DNA of 64,000 nucleotides from Roridomyces roridus (lineage: Eukaryota > Basidiomycota > Agaricomycetes > Agaricales > Mycenaceae). This document shows, piece after piece, positions 46,931 through 60,500 of the stretch (positions are counted from its first letter, which is position 1; each line of letters starts with the position of its first letter). The notes under the pieces are model-generated. The model worked only from the letters and a program-made list of their open reading frames with translations. It had not been told where the DNA came from and made no database searches. The DNA is taken from assembly GCA_029378245.1 (NCBI GenBank), contig JARKIF010000002.1, positions 1,674,001-1,738,000 of the forward strand. Reading direction: 5' to 3'. The position numbers and the translations under genes are program-made.

Positions 46931-49900
46931 ATGCTCTCCATGCACACCCCACCTAGACCTTCTTATGACTCCCCCATGCTCACGCCCTCTCCCCTTCGAA
47001 CACACAGACAGCCTACGCCACGCCCAATCACACCAGAAAACAAGGACGCTGCCGTCTTTCTCGATTCACCAGGACATCCACGCCTTACCCCAGCGAAAAA
47101 GGTGGCTGCTCGCACCCCGCTCTCAGTGCACACCAACTCGCCAGCGGCGGGGATAAAGCGCAAGTCGTCGTCGCATTACATCTCGACGCCCCTTCGTTTG
47201 GCCCCACTCGCATCTCCAACGACAGCCGCGTCCATCCCGTTCCACCGCCTCGCACCGCTCCCAGCTCCACAGTTCACAACCCGCACACCCGAAACAGCAG
47301 CGGAGTTCGACGCCCACATCCACACACACACTGCCACCCTCACTCGACTACGCATCTCCGAACATCACTTTGACGACGGCCCATCCCATTTAGAAGAAGT
47401 CGTCGAGGCGAGTTCCCCTGGTGGCCACATCACCAAACGACGTGCCCGGTCGCGTCCGGTGTCTCAGGAGCTGCTCCAACAAGGTTCACCGTCACCGGCA
47501 CCAGTGAGTCACGCGCAGTCGGGATTTTCGTCGTGTCAAATGTTTATCATTTCAACAGGTCGCGTTCCCGCGTGGCTGCTCGCCGTCGAGCACGTCCTCC
47601 TCCGATACTGGCTCGCCCCTGCCCCGTCGCCGCATCAACGCATACCCATCACGTGCGCCACTCGAGCGCATCGAGAGCGCAGCCACACTCTTTTTCGGAC
47701 CCCCCATCAACGCCCCTCGCGCGCGGCTTACCTCTGCCACTTTTGCAAATCTCCAACCTGCCACTGTTGCTCCGAGCGGCCGGCACAGCTACGCCGGACC
47801 GGGATGTAGTACTCAGTCTTGGAACACGCTGCAAACGCGTCCGTCCACGCCCTCGCCACGTTCCTCTCCCTCAGCTGCAGAGGAGGAAGATATGGACGGA
47901 TTCTTTGGTCCAGACATGTCCTCGTTCAACTTTAGTGTCACCGCAAACACGCCGTCCCCGCGCACCAAGAAACCCGACGCACCGCTGCAGAAAAAGTTTA
48001 GCGCTCGCGACTCGGGGGTGGCACTTAGCGAAGACGACGATGACGATTTCCTCATGCCAGCTGCCTCGACGAGCGTGAGTTCGATCTGGTCCGACGATGG
48101 GCTCGTCACGCCTGGCCTGGAGCCAGAGATTGGCTCTGGCTGGCCAAACATTGTCGTACGCGAACCCGGCGACGTGGATGATTTTATCCAACGCACGCTC
48201 GCTGCTGGCTCCAAGGCCGCGGTTCCCATCAAGAAGGCGCCGGGTACACCAGTCAAGCGCGTCAAGACGAGTTACCTCACTGGCCAACGACCATGGCAGA
48301 GTGCTGTTGCACAAAAGGTCGGCTTGCCTGGCTTCAGCAACTGGGATTCCAAGGGTGGAAAACCGCGCAAGAGCTTGCCGGCAGTGTTTCCCGGGTTGGG
48401 CGGGCGTAAACACGGCAAAGCGGCGATGGATCCGACGACGGACTCGGAGGATGAGGAAGAGAGTCCGAGTGGTCGACGCGACAAGTACGTCGGGCTCGGA
48501 ATTGGACGTCCCGGCAAAGGCGGTGTGTCACGCCCCCGATGGATCACGCGTCGGAGTAGTAGCGGCGCGTTTTCGAGTGGCAGCGACACGGCGTCTCTGG
48601 CCGGAACGCCCACGCGAGCCAAAGGACGCGGCGAGTTTACTTTAAAATTTAATTAATATTACCAAGGCTAATTATTCCTTCTTTCAGATTGGCACCTGCC
48701 GCTTCGCTTCTCGCCCTCGAACAACAACGCGCACAATTTGTCGCCTGGGAGGTCTGCTTCCAGCTCATCCTCTGCGGCGTCGACGCTGGGTTCCCCTACC
48801 GGGGCAAGATGCTTGCCAGCTCATGCTCATGAGCAACGTCGTCCCCCGACGCCGAAACGCAGCGCCGCCGGCTCCATTGTTAGGCGCCTGTCGGACCGCG
48901 CTGTCGAACGAGTAGGCTACTTTCAACGGGCATTCGAACAAGTCGATGAGCTCGGTAGCGGCGAGTTTGGCAAGGTCATCAAAGTCCGCTCTCGGGGCAC
49001 GAGACCCACGGAATACGCAGTGAAGCAATCGAAGCGGTTCGAGGGCGTGCGACACCGGTAAGCCACGAAGGACACGCTGATGTGGGTGATTGATTTTGAT
49101 ACTTGTGCAGTCTGCGATTACGGGAAGAAGTGGAGATCCTCCAGCAACTCACATGTGGTGGCGTACAACCTAATGTTTTGACGTTGGTCGACAGCTGGGA
49201 GGAAGACGACGTGCTCTATATTCAGACGGAGCTGTGCGAATTAGGCAACTTTGCACGGTTTCTTTGGGAGTATGGCCGAGCGTTCCCCCGGCTTGACGAG
49301 GAGCCGTATCTGGAAGGTTATTGTGGATCTGAGCAATGTACGTCGCGGGCGTGGCGTCGCGGTTCGCTGGCTACTATACTGACGCGACTACTTTTCTAGG
49401 GTTTGCAATTTATCCACGACTCGGGCGTCATCCACCTGGACCTCAAACCGTCTAATATCTTTGTGACGGGGGAGGGGCGATTCAAGATTGGCGATTTCGG
49501 GATGGCATCGGTGTGGCCTCCAACTCCGCCACGGCAGCCAGAAACGGAATCTGTCGGATTTGAGCGCGAAGGAGATAAGGTGTACTTGGCGCCGGAAGTG
49601 CTCCAGGGGCGGTACGGAAAGGCTGCTGATGTGTTCAGGTGCGGTTCGACCGGCTCTTTCTCGAGGGAGATTCTCACGTCACGGTGCTGCACAGTTTTGG
49701 CATGACAATGCTCGAGACAGCATCAAACATTATCCTGCCCGACCAGTGCGTTTCGCGGGACTCGGGTACGATGGTTTACTGACACACTAGCAGGGGCGAA
49801 GCATGGCTGCGGCTAAGGCGGGAAGACTTTTCGCAAATCGACATGGATGACCGACCAGAACTGTTTGGGCTCATCCGACAGATGATGCGAACAGAACCCG

Positions 49901-50061
49901 AGTTGCGGGTTCTTGTCGAGGGGATCTGCGGACACCCGGTTGTGTCGCGGGCGCGGGAGCTGATGGAAAAGGCTGGAGGGCTGGCTGGGACCCCCCTTGG
50001 CCCGGTCTCTTCATCGTTTCTTTGTGATATTCTTGGGAGGATGGAGGATGACCGGGTGTAG
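46931..50061 (+). CDS. SWE1: WEE1/SWE1-type mitosis inhibitor protein kinase
   Basis: A long N-terminal regulatory region rich in Ser/Thr-Pro sites (MLTPSPLRTH, PRPITPENKD) is joined by an intron at 47504-47558 to VAFPRGCSPSSTSSSDTGS and onward. The kinase domain starts YFQRAFEQVDELGSGEFGK with the G-loop, has Lys in EYAVKQSKR, the catalytic loop HLDLKPSNIFV, DFGMAS and, after intron and FGMTMLETASNIILP, the WEE1-typical LRREDFSQID segment. The HxDLKPSN loop and the SNIILP/GEAWLRLR context are those of WEE1 rather than a general Ser/Thr kinase. It phosphorylates the inhibitory Tyr of CDK1. The 48640-48690 intron border is unclear and may hide an indel. Kinase end at 50061. Confidence 0.9.
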
Positions 50062-50187
50062 TGTAGTGCATGTGTACTTGACGACCAGACAATCTATCAT
50101 ACGCGATTTTGATTGTGTTCGTATTTGGTTCCTGACGGCTGCTTTCTTCTCTTTATGTCCTCGACGTGATCCTCTTAAATATACCAT

Positions 50188-51943
50188 GCTTCCCCGTCGT
50201 CCCCACCCTCTTTCCTATCCCCCCGACTGCCTCCCCCGTCCTCCGATGCCTGCTGGAATCGACCCCACTGACTACCGCGCCTTTTATCCCTACACTCCCA
50301 ACGAGGTCAAGCACCGCAAGCGCACCACCAGCGCCCAGCTCAAGGTCCTCGAGGGCGTCTTTAGACGCGATACCAAGCCTAATGCTGCTCTCCGGACGGA
50401 GCTGGCAGTCCAGCTGAATATGACGGCTCGAGGGGTCCAGGTATGTCGTCTTGTCTTTTCTTTTCGTTGTGTACTCAACCACAGTCGCAAAGGTATGGTT
50501 CCAGAACCGACGAGCCAAGGAGAAGACAAAGGCAGCCAAGGGGAAGGCCGCGTTGACAAAGGACGTGGATTCGCCGTCACCGCGGTCCAGCGAAGACGCC
50601 GACGAAGCGGAAGCGCTGCCAGAGCTGTCAACCAGCTCGTCGCCTAGCCCAACGGGGACGGACACCCCGTCGTTGCGTGTCGTGACTGACTCTGAGAGCT
50701 CGTCCTGGCAAGGTTCCCCCGTGATTCGAGACCCAGGAGGACCCGCCATTTGACCTCCGACGTCGTGGGTCGCTGCCGGTCAACGCCCTCAGCTACGGAA
50801 ACTCACTCGTCGACCCTCTCGACCCCCTTGCTAGGCGGCGGTCTGTTGACGCTAGTCTAGTGCGTCTGGCTAACAACCCATATGCACCGCTAGCCCGTGC
50901 CAAGAACGGGTTGGTCACCCAGCGCCTATCGCAGGGTCGCCAGCACCATCTGTCGGCAAGGTACATGGCCAGGCCAGGCATGCCCCATCGGTCCACTGCG
51001 CCCCTCCAGCAACACCACAACCGCCACTCCTCCCTCGACGCTCATGGCTACCGTATTGCTCCTTCACCTTCACCTTCCCCGCTGTCCCCCTACCACGCCT
51101 GTCCGAGCCTCGCTCCCGGACCACAGCATGTATGCACGCAACATCTCTGCGCCCATCTCTGGTCCGCTGCCCTCACCTGGCTTTTCGTTCGGGATGCCCA
51201 CCGCGTCGCCCGACAGCGAGCGCAATTCTCCCGTCGACTTTAGTGGCTTCTCCTTCCCCCGCGACGACGCTGACACGGACGATGGCTCTACGTCGTACCA
51301 GACCCGCTTTAGCTCCATCGCTAGCGCGTCTAGTTCGACGAGCGCCTACTACTCTGATGTTGGCAGCGTGGGTGAGGTCCCGGACTTTAATCGGCGCCGC
51401 GAGTCCTGGTGAGTCTGAAACATTTTTTTTTCTATGGTGTCTTACTCGAACACCAGCCCAACTGGGTTCCTGAACCTGATGTCGGGTCTCGACGTCAACG
51501 GTCCGCGGCGCGCAAGCCTCGCGGAGGGTCTGCTAGGCAGCTACTCTGAACGTGATGGTGTTGGTTATCCTTCTCCCTCGTCCACCGTCTCCCCTGGATC
51601 CAGCCCACACATTACTGGGACAGCTCCCAATTCGAGCGAGTTGAACTACGCTCTGCAATCCACCAAGCAGGAGGACAACACGTCCTACCCGCCTCGCTCT
51701 GCCGGCACGCTTGACATCGGGGCAGACGCGACTACATTCTTTTTCGACTCGAACAACACTAATGGCCAAGCGGGGTACCCGCATTCCGCACCTGCGTCGG
51801 CCGACGCATTCAACTACGACTACTCGATGCCGTACTCGACGCAAGCGAACGGGGTTGCGGACGGCGGGGAGTATCACGGTGGCATGGACACGTTCTCTCA
51901 CTACGATGCCTCCACCGACACGCCGTTCACGTACTCGTCATGA
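50188..51943 (+). CDS. Homeodomain transcription factor
   Basis: N-terminal MLPRRPHPLSYPPDCLPR leads into the homeodomain: KHRKRTTSAQLKVLEGVF, RRDTKPNAALRTELAVQLN and, after a 53-nt intron, VWFQNRRAKEK, with the invariant W-F-N-R of helix 3. The intron falls just before VWF. The remainder is Ser/Pro-rich with stretches such as SPTGTDTPSLRVVTDSESS and NISAPISGPLPSPGFSFG, a further intron near 51410-51464, and a C-terminal Ser/Tyr/Gly-rich part ending DTPFTYSS. Two frame changes, near 50735 and between about 51090 and 51120, need single-base corrections. It is a DNA-binding regulator; HD1/HD2 mating-type function is not indicated because there is no neighbouring partner. Confidence 0.85.
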
Positions 51944-52438
51944 AAGTCTGCTTTGGCCCCAGCCAGTCTCTATATCTTACAGCCGCCGCCTATTGCTGCC
52001 AACAATACCTTTGTGGACTTTGTTGCCACAAACATTCGCATAATTACCTCCCTTTCCCCGACATGCCCCAACGACTATCTCAAACCCAGTCCTTTTGCCC
52101 TTGATTGTCACGATTACACTCGCACACTCTCTGCTCGTTCTCCGCAGCTTCGCTGCCTGTGCTATATTACGCTAAACTGGCCTGTAATACCGCGATCCCG
52201 CCCCTTCATTCTCTGCTTTTTTTCGTGTTGTTTATTTTTCAAAGCGTATTCGCGCCACTAGTACTATAGCAACCATACGTACAATACAATACAAAACTGT
52301 AATGTCGCAAGAAGAATCAGAATCCACAAGTATCCTGACAGCGAATCGTTCCCGATGTCAATGGCACATCTAAACACCGAGCGGTGCAGTGCAGATCGCG
52401 CGCCTCGACGTGCGGAATGATGGAGAAAAGGTTTCAAG
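51944..52438. other. Convergent spacer
   Basis: About 495 bp of 3' UTR-like DNA between the homeodomain gene and the RING protein gene. A 102-codon plus ORF (51953-52261) has no recognisable motif. Confidence 0.4.
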
Positions 52439-54186
52439 TCAGAGCTTTCCCCCTGGGCCCGGATAGAAGAAGCGTGCAGGCGGAGGCCAGGCACCATCGC
52501 CCGGGCCAAGAGGGCTCATCGGGTTGGGCATGACACTGTTGCTACCACCACCACCCTCGCCACTCCGTCCTGTCACTTGCGCGTTCCTGTCCATCATGAT
52601 GGCATGCACCTAAAGATTGCAGTTAGTTGATAATCAAGAGATTGCGATGCAGAAAAACAAAGTTTCCCGCTTCCGAGGTGTAGCCGGGACAGAGAGGAGG
52701 CGAGGCCAAGATGAAACGGAAACGGGGAACGGGAACGGGAAGCAAGGGAAAGATTCAAAGAACAAAGACACACCTGCATGCGGAGCCCATGCATGTTGGC
52801 GCGGAGTGACATGACTTCTTCGTTCAAGCGCCGTGTTTCGTTCGAGAGGGCAATGTCACTCCGACGCGCAAGCGAGTCGACAGCACCGCCTAGTGCGACG
52901 ACAGAGGCGCGAACGCCAGTGAGGGAACCTTCCAGTGTGGTTGACAGATTTAAAGGGGCCACTGTGTTTTGCGAGTTTGCAGTCCCGCTACCGGCTCCAA
53001 ACGGCGCATCCCAGCCTGGCCGGCGTTCAAACGAATCTGCCTCGGCTGGAAAGTACGCCGCAAGAGCGTCTGGCGGGTGTTGTTCGAACGTAGGAGATGT
53101 GTCTGCCTGACTATACCGCCGCGACGACGTCGATGCACTCCCTGGCTGTAGATCTAGCGGCAAGTCGGCGGACGAGGCAAGGCCGCCGTTATTACTGCTA
53201 TGTGCGTAAACTCCGTCGGATCGAAACCATGGTCCGAGGGCGGTTTTCGCGGAATTCAAGTCCCTCTGTTGTGTCTGGACTCGGGATTCCAGCACCTCGA
53301 GCCGGTGGCGCAGGAATAGATTCTCTTCTGCGACGCGAGCAAATTTGGAGTTATGGAGCTCGAAGAAGCCTGAAAGTGCCTCATACGGACAACTAGGGGT
53401 ATGCTGAGATTTCAGGTCGGTACGGGGCCCGGTCCAGCGGCAACCATTGGAAACTTGGACACAGGGGATGATAGCCGCAGAGCAGGTGCCGGTGTGAGAG
53501 CCAAGTTCAGACCGTGCAAGCTCGAGGGTACAAAATTCGCAGTTAACTGTGCTTGCTGCACATTCTGGGGTGTGCTCCTATAGAATATTGGTTTGGAAGC
53601 CCGATTTGAAAACCGAGTAACTAACCTCCAGATCTTCAAGCGCAAATTCAGCCCCACAAAGACTGCACGGAACTGATTGCACGTCCTCGATCTCCTCCCC
53701 TGCAGTGGTTCTATAAGGGCAGGTATCCATGACATGCGCGGCGAGTAGCTGGCGTTGGCAGGTAAAAGTGCATCCAGAGCTGCGATGAATACATTCGACA
53801 ACTAGTTCGTCAACGAGCTGTGTTGTCCAGTTAACGTCGTGGACATGGAAACTGTGTGCAACCAACCGAACGTATAATTGAGTTGGCGGGCACCAAATCG
53901 TCTAGGGTGAGTACTGAACGATCCACGGGACACTGCCGGGCATGGCTTATAGCTTGAGTGATGCAGTCCCGACAGAAGGTGTGTGAGCAGCTGCGGGTAG
54001 TTACGGGTTCATTGAAGGGTGTTCTGGATTGTGAATTGAACGAAGAGGTAATGTATTTTTACTCGTCTTTCGTACCGGCATATACAACATAGCTGGACAA
54101 AAGGAGATTAGGATACAGACTCTGGAACGGATTGTTGGATTATGAACCAGATTGGAGTTGGGCTCTTGGACGTAGTTGAGTAGCAT
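52439..54186 (-). CDS. RING and TRAF-type zinc finger protein
   Basis: Reads MLLNYVQEPNSNLLCCICRTP, where the 17-nt exon LCCICR sits between two introns, then SCSHTFCRDCITQAISHARQC with CPVD, a complete C3HC4 RING. It continues with TRAF-type fingers, CIHRSSGCTFTCQRQLL with HVMDTCPY and CSLCGAEF, then CVQVSNGCRWTG and SCPYEALSGFFELHN, followed by a coiled coil (EENLFLRHRLEVLESR). The last exon is Gly/Pro rich, ending PGPGGKL. RING plus TRAF fingers and coiled coil is the plan of TRAF-like E3 ubiquitin ligases; substrates unknown. The start was chosen because the ATG immediately precedes the RING region. Confidence 0.85.
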
Positions 54187-54860
54187 TCTCCGAGAAGACT
54201 GCTTCTTGAGCGGCGAGAAGGAAATGGGCGCAGGGGCTGCGAGGCAACTGCGAGGTCTGAGATCGAGAAGGTCTTGAGCAAGTGATGCGGCTGCACCGCC
54301 ACCTGTCAAAACTCTGATAAGTGCTTTCCGGCTTTTGGCAAAATTTTTGGTTCAAAGTTGGGTTCAACGTTGGGTTTACGGTGGACAACGCTACATACTA
54401 CATCCAATGGAGCTTGGCCTGAAACACGTCGTGCTTTCCGCCTCCCGCCCGCAACTGTTACGTCTGATTCGTATCGTCCGCGCAGCAAAATCGGAAAGTT
54501 AGAACCCAGTGAAGGGTCCATTCTTCCGACGGAATTGAAGGTAGCCAGATAGAGCAGCACAATGGTGACGCGACAAAGAGATGCAGGGTCGAGGTCGCGT
54601 TCTGGCGCGCTATACAACCGACTGTCAGTGCCACAGGGTCGTAAAGATAGAAACGAGGCTGTTTTGCGGAGAGAACAGTCCGTAGCAGTGGGAGTCGAAT
54701 TCTGGGACGTGTGCGGGGATTCGACGCCGAGGAGGCCTATGCTCTGTTGACCGATGACGGTGAATGCACGTTGTAGATGGAGCAAACCTGAAAGAATGAT
54801 GGTAAACACCCACGCCGGCAGTGCGCGCTTGTCTCTGTCCCAATCCATGCTATTCTGTCC
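54187..54860. other. Divergent upstream region of two genes
   Basis: About 670 bp upstream of both the RING protein (minus) and the Ser/Pro-rich membrane protein (plus). A 180-codon minus ORF (54306-54848) has no hydrophobic or domain signal and probably reflects chance. Palindrome-like GGTTCAAAGTTGGGTTCAAC occurs near 54350, three times GGTTC/GGGTTT spaced about 10 bp. Confidence 0.35.
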
Positions 54861-56370
54861 ATGACTTTCATTCCAAGACAGGGTCCCATTTCTTCTCCTC
54901 CTGCTGCTTCTTCTGCTTTCCCTACCTCTTTGTCCGCAGCTGTCCCCGTACAGAGCGACTCACAGGTAATAAGCTTTCCACTAGTCAACTCCCACCACTC
55001 AATCGCCCCCAGAGAAGAGCTTCGGAAGACTCTGTCTCCGCATCCAGCGCGCCTGCGTCCCCGTCTAACAGTGCTAACAATGCGAGCAGCTCGCAATCCT
55101 CCATGTATATCCAATCTTGATCACTCTATTCTTTGCTGAACAATTTCCAGACCACCATCTTCTTCTTCCGGGCCACCTTCGTCCTCGGCCCCTCCGAATC
55201 CACCCAGCAGCTCTAGTGCTCCACCCCCAAGCAGCTCTCAACCTGCCCCTTCATCTTCCTCAATAGTGCCGCCTTCCAGTTCAGCACCGCCGCCTAGTTC
55301 ATCTTCTCCACCTCCGAGCTCAAGTTCTCCCCCGCCATCTTCCTCCTCTGCTGCTCCTCCACCGACGAGCACTTCCGAGTCGCCAACGCCCGCGTCTACC
55401 TCTGCGGGAGATTCAGTTAGTGCTGCTCCGAGTACGACCGTCATTACCTCGACTCTTGCCGATGGAGACATTACAACGGCGCGTGCATTTGGTATCCGAG
55501 TCCTATAATTTTCTTATTTGTCTACAGTTCGTCTCTCAGATCCCTCCGCCCACCTCTCTGTCGACAGCTGGACCTACAGCATCTTCCCGACGGACCGCAG
55601 TAATAGCGGGAGCAACTGCTGCCGGTGTGGGCATTATATTGCTACTGCTTGCCGCCGTGTTTGTCTACAAACGACACAAGAGTCGCCGCCTCGACTTTTT
55701 CGAAGCCATTGGTCGCGTGCGACGCGAGGCAACAGGCGCCGGTGGTGCAGGGCTTCTCGACGATGAGGGCTTTGACGAGGATGACAACGTTCCTATGCGA
55801 CGTTATCGGGACAACGCTCCTACAGGCCATTCCCGTTCAACCTCCACCATTGGTCCTCCGCAGTCGCCTACTCCTTCCCTGTTCCGCCAACGCGCAGAGA
55901 CGGGGTCGCTTTTCCGCGAAGAGGGTGTTTGGCCGCCCCCGCAAGGCAGCCAATTTGTCGATCCACTTGTTGGCGTCGGTGCAACTGAAGGGCTAGCTCG
56001 TATCGTCGACGAGGTGATGGGCCCCGAACCGGCACACCACAACAAAGACATCCCGACCATGTCTAGCGCGTCCACATCCCTTTACAACGACCCATTCCGG
56101 GATACGTCCCACACCCACGGGCGCCAGCCATCGGATCCGTCGCTTTACTTTGACCGACGCGATGCGTCGACTTCGTCTACTGGGTCTTTAGCTTCAGGGA
56201 CAGGATCGCGCCCGCAGTCTCTGCTCGGACTTCCCGCCGGCGCGGCACTGCCGCCCAAAAAGTCGAGCCCGTTGGTGAACACTACTCCACCCTCACCGAC
56301 GACGACGTCGACATGGCTCAGTCGGTCGCCCAAGAAGCCTGGCTCGTCGCCGTTACTACACGACGCCTAG
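54861..56370 (+). CDS. Ser/Pro-rich single-span membrane protein (mucin-like)
   Basis: Exons: MTFIPRQGPISSPPAASSAF with intron after VQSDSQ, RRASEDSVSASSAPASPSNS, intron near 55098-55151, a long run of SSSS/PPPSS units, GDITTAR, intron about 55488-55527, FVSQIPPPTSLST, then the transmembrane helix AVIAGATAAGVGIILLLLAAV with the basic stop-transfer FVYKRHKSRR and a cytosolic tail of about 210 residues. A second frame upstream (FFSSCCFFCFPYLFV) could encode a signal anchor if the true start is at 54821; the two cannot be resolved. This is a WSC/Mid2-like sensor topology without a recognised extracellular domain. The Ser/Pro region is likely O-mannosylated. The phase near 55490 is not fully consistent and may hide an indel. 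Confidence 0.7.
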
Positions 56371-56586
56371 GCATTTATGAAAATGGACGGAATACTACTC
56401 ATGGATAGTCCCTCTTGGATACTCACGTCGTTCGCTGCATGCATTTCACGGACTACATACTTGCTATTATCTTATATACATTATTTACCTTCCCTGTACA
56501 GTGTACGCTGTGGTAATTGATTTTGGAACAGGATGGTACTACAAGTAAGCAGGATACAGATAGCATACGAGTACATACACGGGGAC

Positions 56587-57439
56587 CTACACCTCGGAGA
56601 CCATATCCACATACGCTCCTCGAACGTCTCTGATAAAAGAGAAAAGATCACGAGATTCGTGCAGACGCGCGACCAAGAACGGCATATTCGATAGCGGAGG
56701 ACTATGTGTGAGCACTGCGAGCCGAAATGAGTTTCAAGCATGGCTCTTGAAATGGATTTAACGCACCTCTGTAAGACTCGCCTCCTACATCGAGCACAAA
56801 CTTGAAGTCTCGACTGGGATCGGAGGGGTCGATTTGCGTCATTCGGACCAACAACTGGTCCTTGTCCACGCCCTCGACGACACACCCAAGCCGAGCCTCG
56901 ACCATTTCACATTCAGAGCCACTCTGCGTAGCCAAAGAACGCAGTTTTTCGCGTTCCTTCTTCTTCTCTGCGTCGGTCAGCCTTGACAAAAACACACAAC
57001 ACGACTACTCACCTCGTCCCAAATCGCCGGCAATAACGCGATAGTGTTCAATCTGGCTGTCGATTGCCGCGCATCTATCCCGCAGAGCAGCCAGTTGCCT
57101 CTTGTAGGTAGAAACGCTAATCTCGGCGTCCTTCCTTTCCTCCTGCTCCCGCTGCAAGTCGGCTACGAGCTGAATCTCTTTAATCTTGCAGTCGTTGGTC
57201 TCCGCCTCGACGTTGGCTATTCTCTCGATCGTAGACTTTTTCTCCGTTGCGTGTGAAGCTCGTTTGTCCGCAATGGAGGCTATCGTCCGCGTCTTGTAAT
57301 TCGTGACCGCCTTGATGAAATTGCGCATCGAGGTGGTGGATGCATCCAGTCGGAGGTCAATCTCGGGGTTGGGCACGCCGAGGAGGGAAGCCAGGTCGAC
57401 CTGGGGAACGCGCACGCTGTGTTTCTGGCGTTGGCTCAT
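56587..57439 (-). CDS. SPC25: Kinetochore protein SPC25-like
   Basis: Starts MSQRQKHSVRVPQVDLASLL, then the helical segment with DASTTSMRNFIKAVTNYKTR and a coiled coil (EIQLVADLQREQEERKDAE, STYKRQLAALRDRCAAID). The C-terminal globular RWD-like part reads QIDPSDPSRDFKFVLDVGGES and, after an intron, PPLSNMPFLVARLHESRDLF to VRGAYVDMVSEV. The order and the F-x-F-x-L-D-V segment fit SPC25 of the NDC80 complex, which links kinetochores to microtubules. About 220 residues, normal size. The gene starts 77 bp beyond the stop of the isoleucyl-tRNA synthetase, same strand. Family match is by memory of motif pattern, so moderate confidence. Confidence 0.72.
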
Positions 57440-57515
57440 GACCGTAGAAACGCGTTGATTATTGACATGTATGTACGCGCCGTGTTGATTACCCAAAACA
57501 AAAATACATTTATTA

Positions 57516-60500
57516 TTACGGTCTTGCGAGATAGAGCACAAATTTTACATCCGCGACCTCTTGTTCCTCCTCGATGAGCACCTCCTTCTCTGCCCGTCGC
57601 TCCTTCAGGTCCACCGGAAGACTACCCACCGTCTTGCGAATCATCTCCGAATATTCGTCAATCGCCGATAGCAAATCCGCCCCCGTGCCCTCCGAGAATT
57701 GGTAAAAGATATCAATGTCGTCCGTGGCCTGCAGACCAGCCTTCTTCCTCAGCTTTTGCACACGGTTCGTCAACTCCCGCGCCAGCCACTCGCCCATGAG
57801 CTCCGGATGGACTTGGATATCCAACCGCACAACCACATCGCTGTCCGTATTCGAGGCAAACTGCCCTTGAGAGGCCGGTGGTAGCTCCAGGTAGCGCTGT
57901 ACCGTAAGATCGCCTGTGACCAGCTCGATACCATCGACGCTGATCTTGCCCGTGTCGATGAACGCCTTGACGTCGTCGCTCGCCACATCGGGAAGGGCCT
58001 TGCGCACCCGACCAATGTCCTTGCGCAATTTCCGCCCCAAGACGGTCCAGTCCGCAACAGCCCGATACCTCGCGCCGCAGGCAACTTCATCCGTGCTGAA
58101 CACAACGTCCCGCACGTTGAGCTCCGACTCTATATACCTCTGTAATGGGCGGACGTCGCGGATGTATTGCTCGTCCGCATTGAATACCAGCAGCTCCTTT
58201 AGAGGAGTCTTGAGCGAGATGTTGTTCGTCTCGCGGATATTCCGCGACAGTTCTATGATGGTCTGCATGCGTTTGACTTGCCGTTCAATTTCGGCATCAA
58301 AGTACTCCTCCTTGACTTCTGGGAAGCTCAAGAAGTGGATAGACCGGACATCTCCAGCGGTGGGATCAACAGGCATGAAGGTCTTGAGCGTCTGGTACAT
58401 GTTCTCGGTCATGAACGGAGTGTACGATGACTGGGTAGGAAATGAGCGCAAATCCATTCCGATAGCAAAACAACAAACCATAGTCCGGCATAGCGTGAAC
58501 AGCGTCTCGAAAAGGGTGTTGAGGGCGACGCGAGTGTCCTCCTTGCCCTCCTCACCCTTGAGACGCTTGCGGTTGAATCGAATATACCAATTCGTCAGTT
58601 CGTCCACCAGGTCCAGCAATCGGGGGATAATGGTGTAAAGCCGGTATGCAGCCATTTCCTCTCGCACGAGCTTGATGAGGGATTGACAGCGGGCAAGAAC
58701 CCAGCGATCCATCACATTATTTGGTGTTGGCGCGTGAGGATTGTACTGGAAGTCCTCGCCGGTGGCTTTCTTGAAAAGCGCGGCATGGCCCAAGAAGAAC
58801 CGGAAAGAGTTCAACCACGGCAGCAGGACCCTTGAAATGACTTCGCGGACACCCTCTTCACGGAAGCGCAGGTTGTCGGCACGGACGATGGGAGAGTTGA
58901 CCAAGAACATCCTCGTCGCATCGGCGCCCATCTTGTCGATGATGATGCCCGGATCAGGGAAATTCTTCAAGCTTTTGCTCATTTTCTTGCCGTCGCTGGA
59001 TGCAATCAGAAAAACAGACCGCCAGGCGAATAAAAATGCTTACGCGGCAAGTACGAGACCAGTGACGATGAGGTTTTGCCAAGGCGCCTTTCCGAACAGA
59101 TGTGTTGACAGTACGAGCAGTGTATAGAACCAACCACGAGTCTGGTCGATACCCTCACACACAAACTGCGCAGGGAAAGATTTCTCGAACAATTCCTTGT
59201 TCTCGAAAGGATAGTGGAGCTGAGCATATGGCATGCTGCAGCAAGTGAGGAAAAGCAAAGACACGAAAATGGTCAACAAACCTTCCAGACTCGAACCAGC
59301 AGTCAAAGACCTCCTCGACACGCCTGAGAACGCCATTGCCAGTGGGCGACGGGATAGTGATGTGGTCGACATTTTCCCTGTGCAGGTCGACAATCCCTTT
59401 AACACCTGATAATCGTTCCAATTCCTCGGCCGAGCCCACACAGACAAACTGGATGCTCAGTCAGCAAGCAAAAAGCAATCTACGAAATACTCACCTCTTT
59501 CATATCCTCAGAAGCCCACAACGGCAACGGGGTTCCCCAATACCGATTCCGAGAGATGTTCCAGTCCCGCGCATTCGCAAGCCAATTCCCGAAGCGGTTG
59601 TCTCCAACGTTTTGGGGTACCCTACACAAAGATCCAGTTGGTTATTCACGAATTGCAGATCACCGTACCATCGCGTCGACTTGTTGTTGGCAACGAGTTC
59701 ATCCGTGATCTGCGCGACACGGACAAACCAGCCCGGAACCGCACGGTAGATCAAGGGGGTCTTGGATCTTGTGCTCGGATTAGCAAGGCATCGTCGAGAT
59801 GGTCGATCACTCTCACCGCCAGCAATAAGGATACGAGTGCATGATGGTGGATTGGACAATGAGCCTTCCCTTGGCCTTGATGACCTTTTGGATAGGGCTA
59901 TCCGCAGCCTGATAAAAATGTAAGACTGGCGCACGTATCAAAGGAAGATATTCTACCTTGACGTTCAAACCTTGGAAGTCGGGAATCTCGCTCGTGAAGC
60001 GGCCCGCGTCGTCAATGGGGCAGGGAGGCATCTCATCCTCACGTAGGATACCACTCTCGCGAGCAATACGGTAATCGTCTTCACCAAAGGCGGGTGCCTG
60101 GTGGACTATACCCGTACCGTCAGTGTCGGTAACATAGGTATCGACAACCACACGGAAGGCATTGTCCTCGAACTACGGAAATGAGATCCATAAACGAGAA
60201 GCGGGGGATAAGACAGACCTGCTCGGTAAAGTATTCAAACAAGGGGAACGTATCGCCAGCCCTTCATGTCTATACCCTGGAACTGGCCGATTTTCTTGAA
60301 TTTCGCCTTTTTGGGGTCTTTGTAGAGCGTTCGGAGTAGGTTTTCGTGCAGAATGAAATTCTGGTCCCTTTCTTGGTCGTGGATCTTGATGTAGGTGAAA
60401 TCGGGGTGAACGCAAAGCGCCAGATTGGATGGCAACGTCCATGGTGTCGTCGTCCATGCAAGGAACGACGTGCTGGGATCGTCGACGAGTGGGAACGCGA

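Noticed and set aside
50188..51943. Mating-type HD locus
   Set aside because: Only one homeodomain gene is present, without a divergently transcribed HD1/HD2 partner or neighbouring MIP peptidase.
54306..54848. 180-codon minus ORF upstream of the RING gene
   Set aside because: No hydrophobic pattern, domain or splice continuation; it overlaps a likely divergent promoter.
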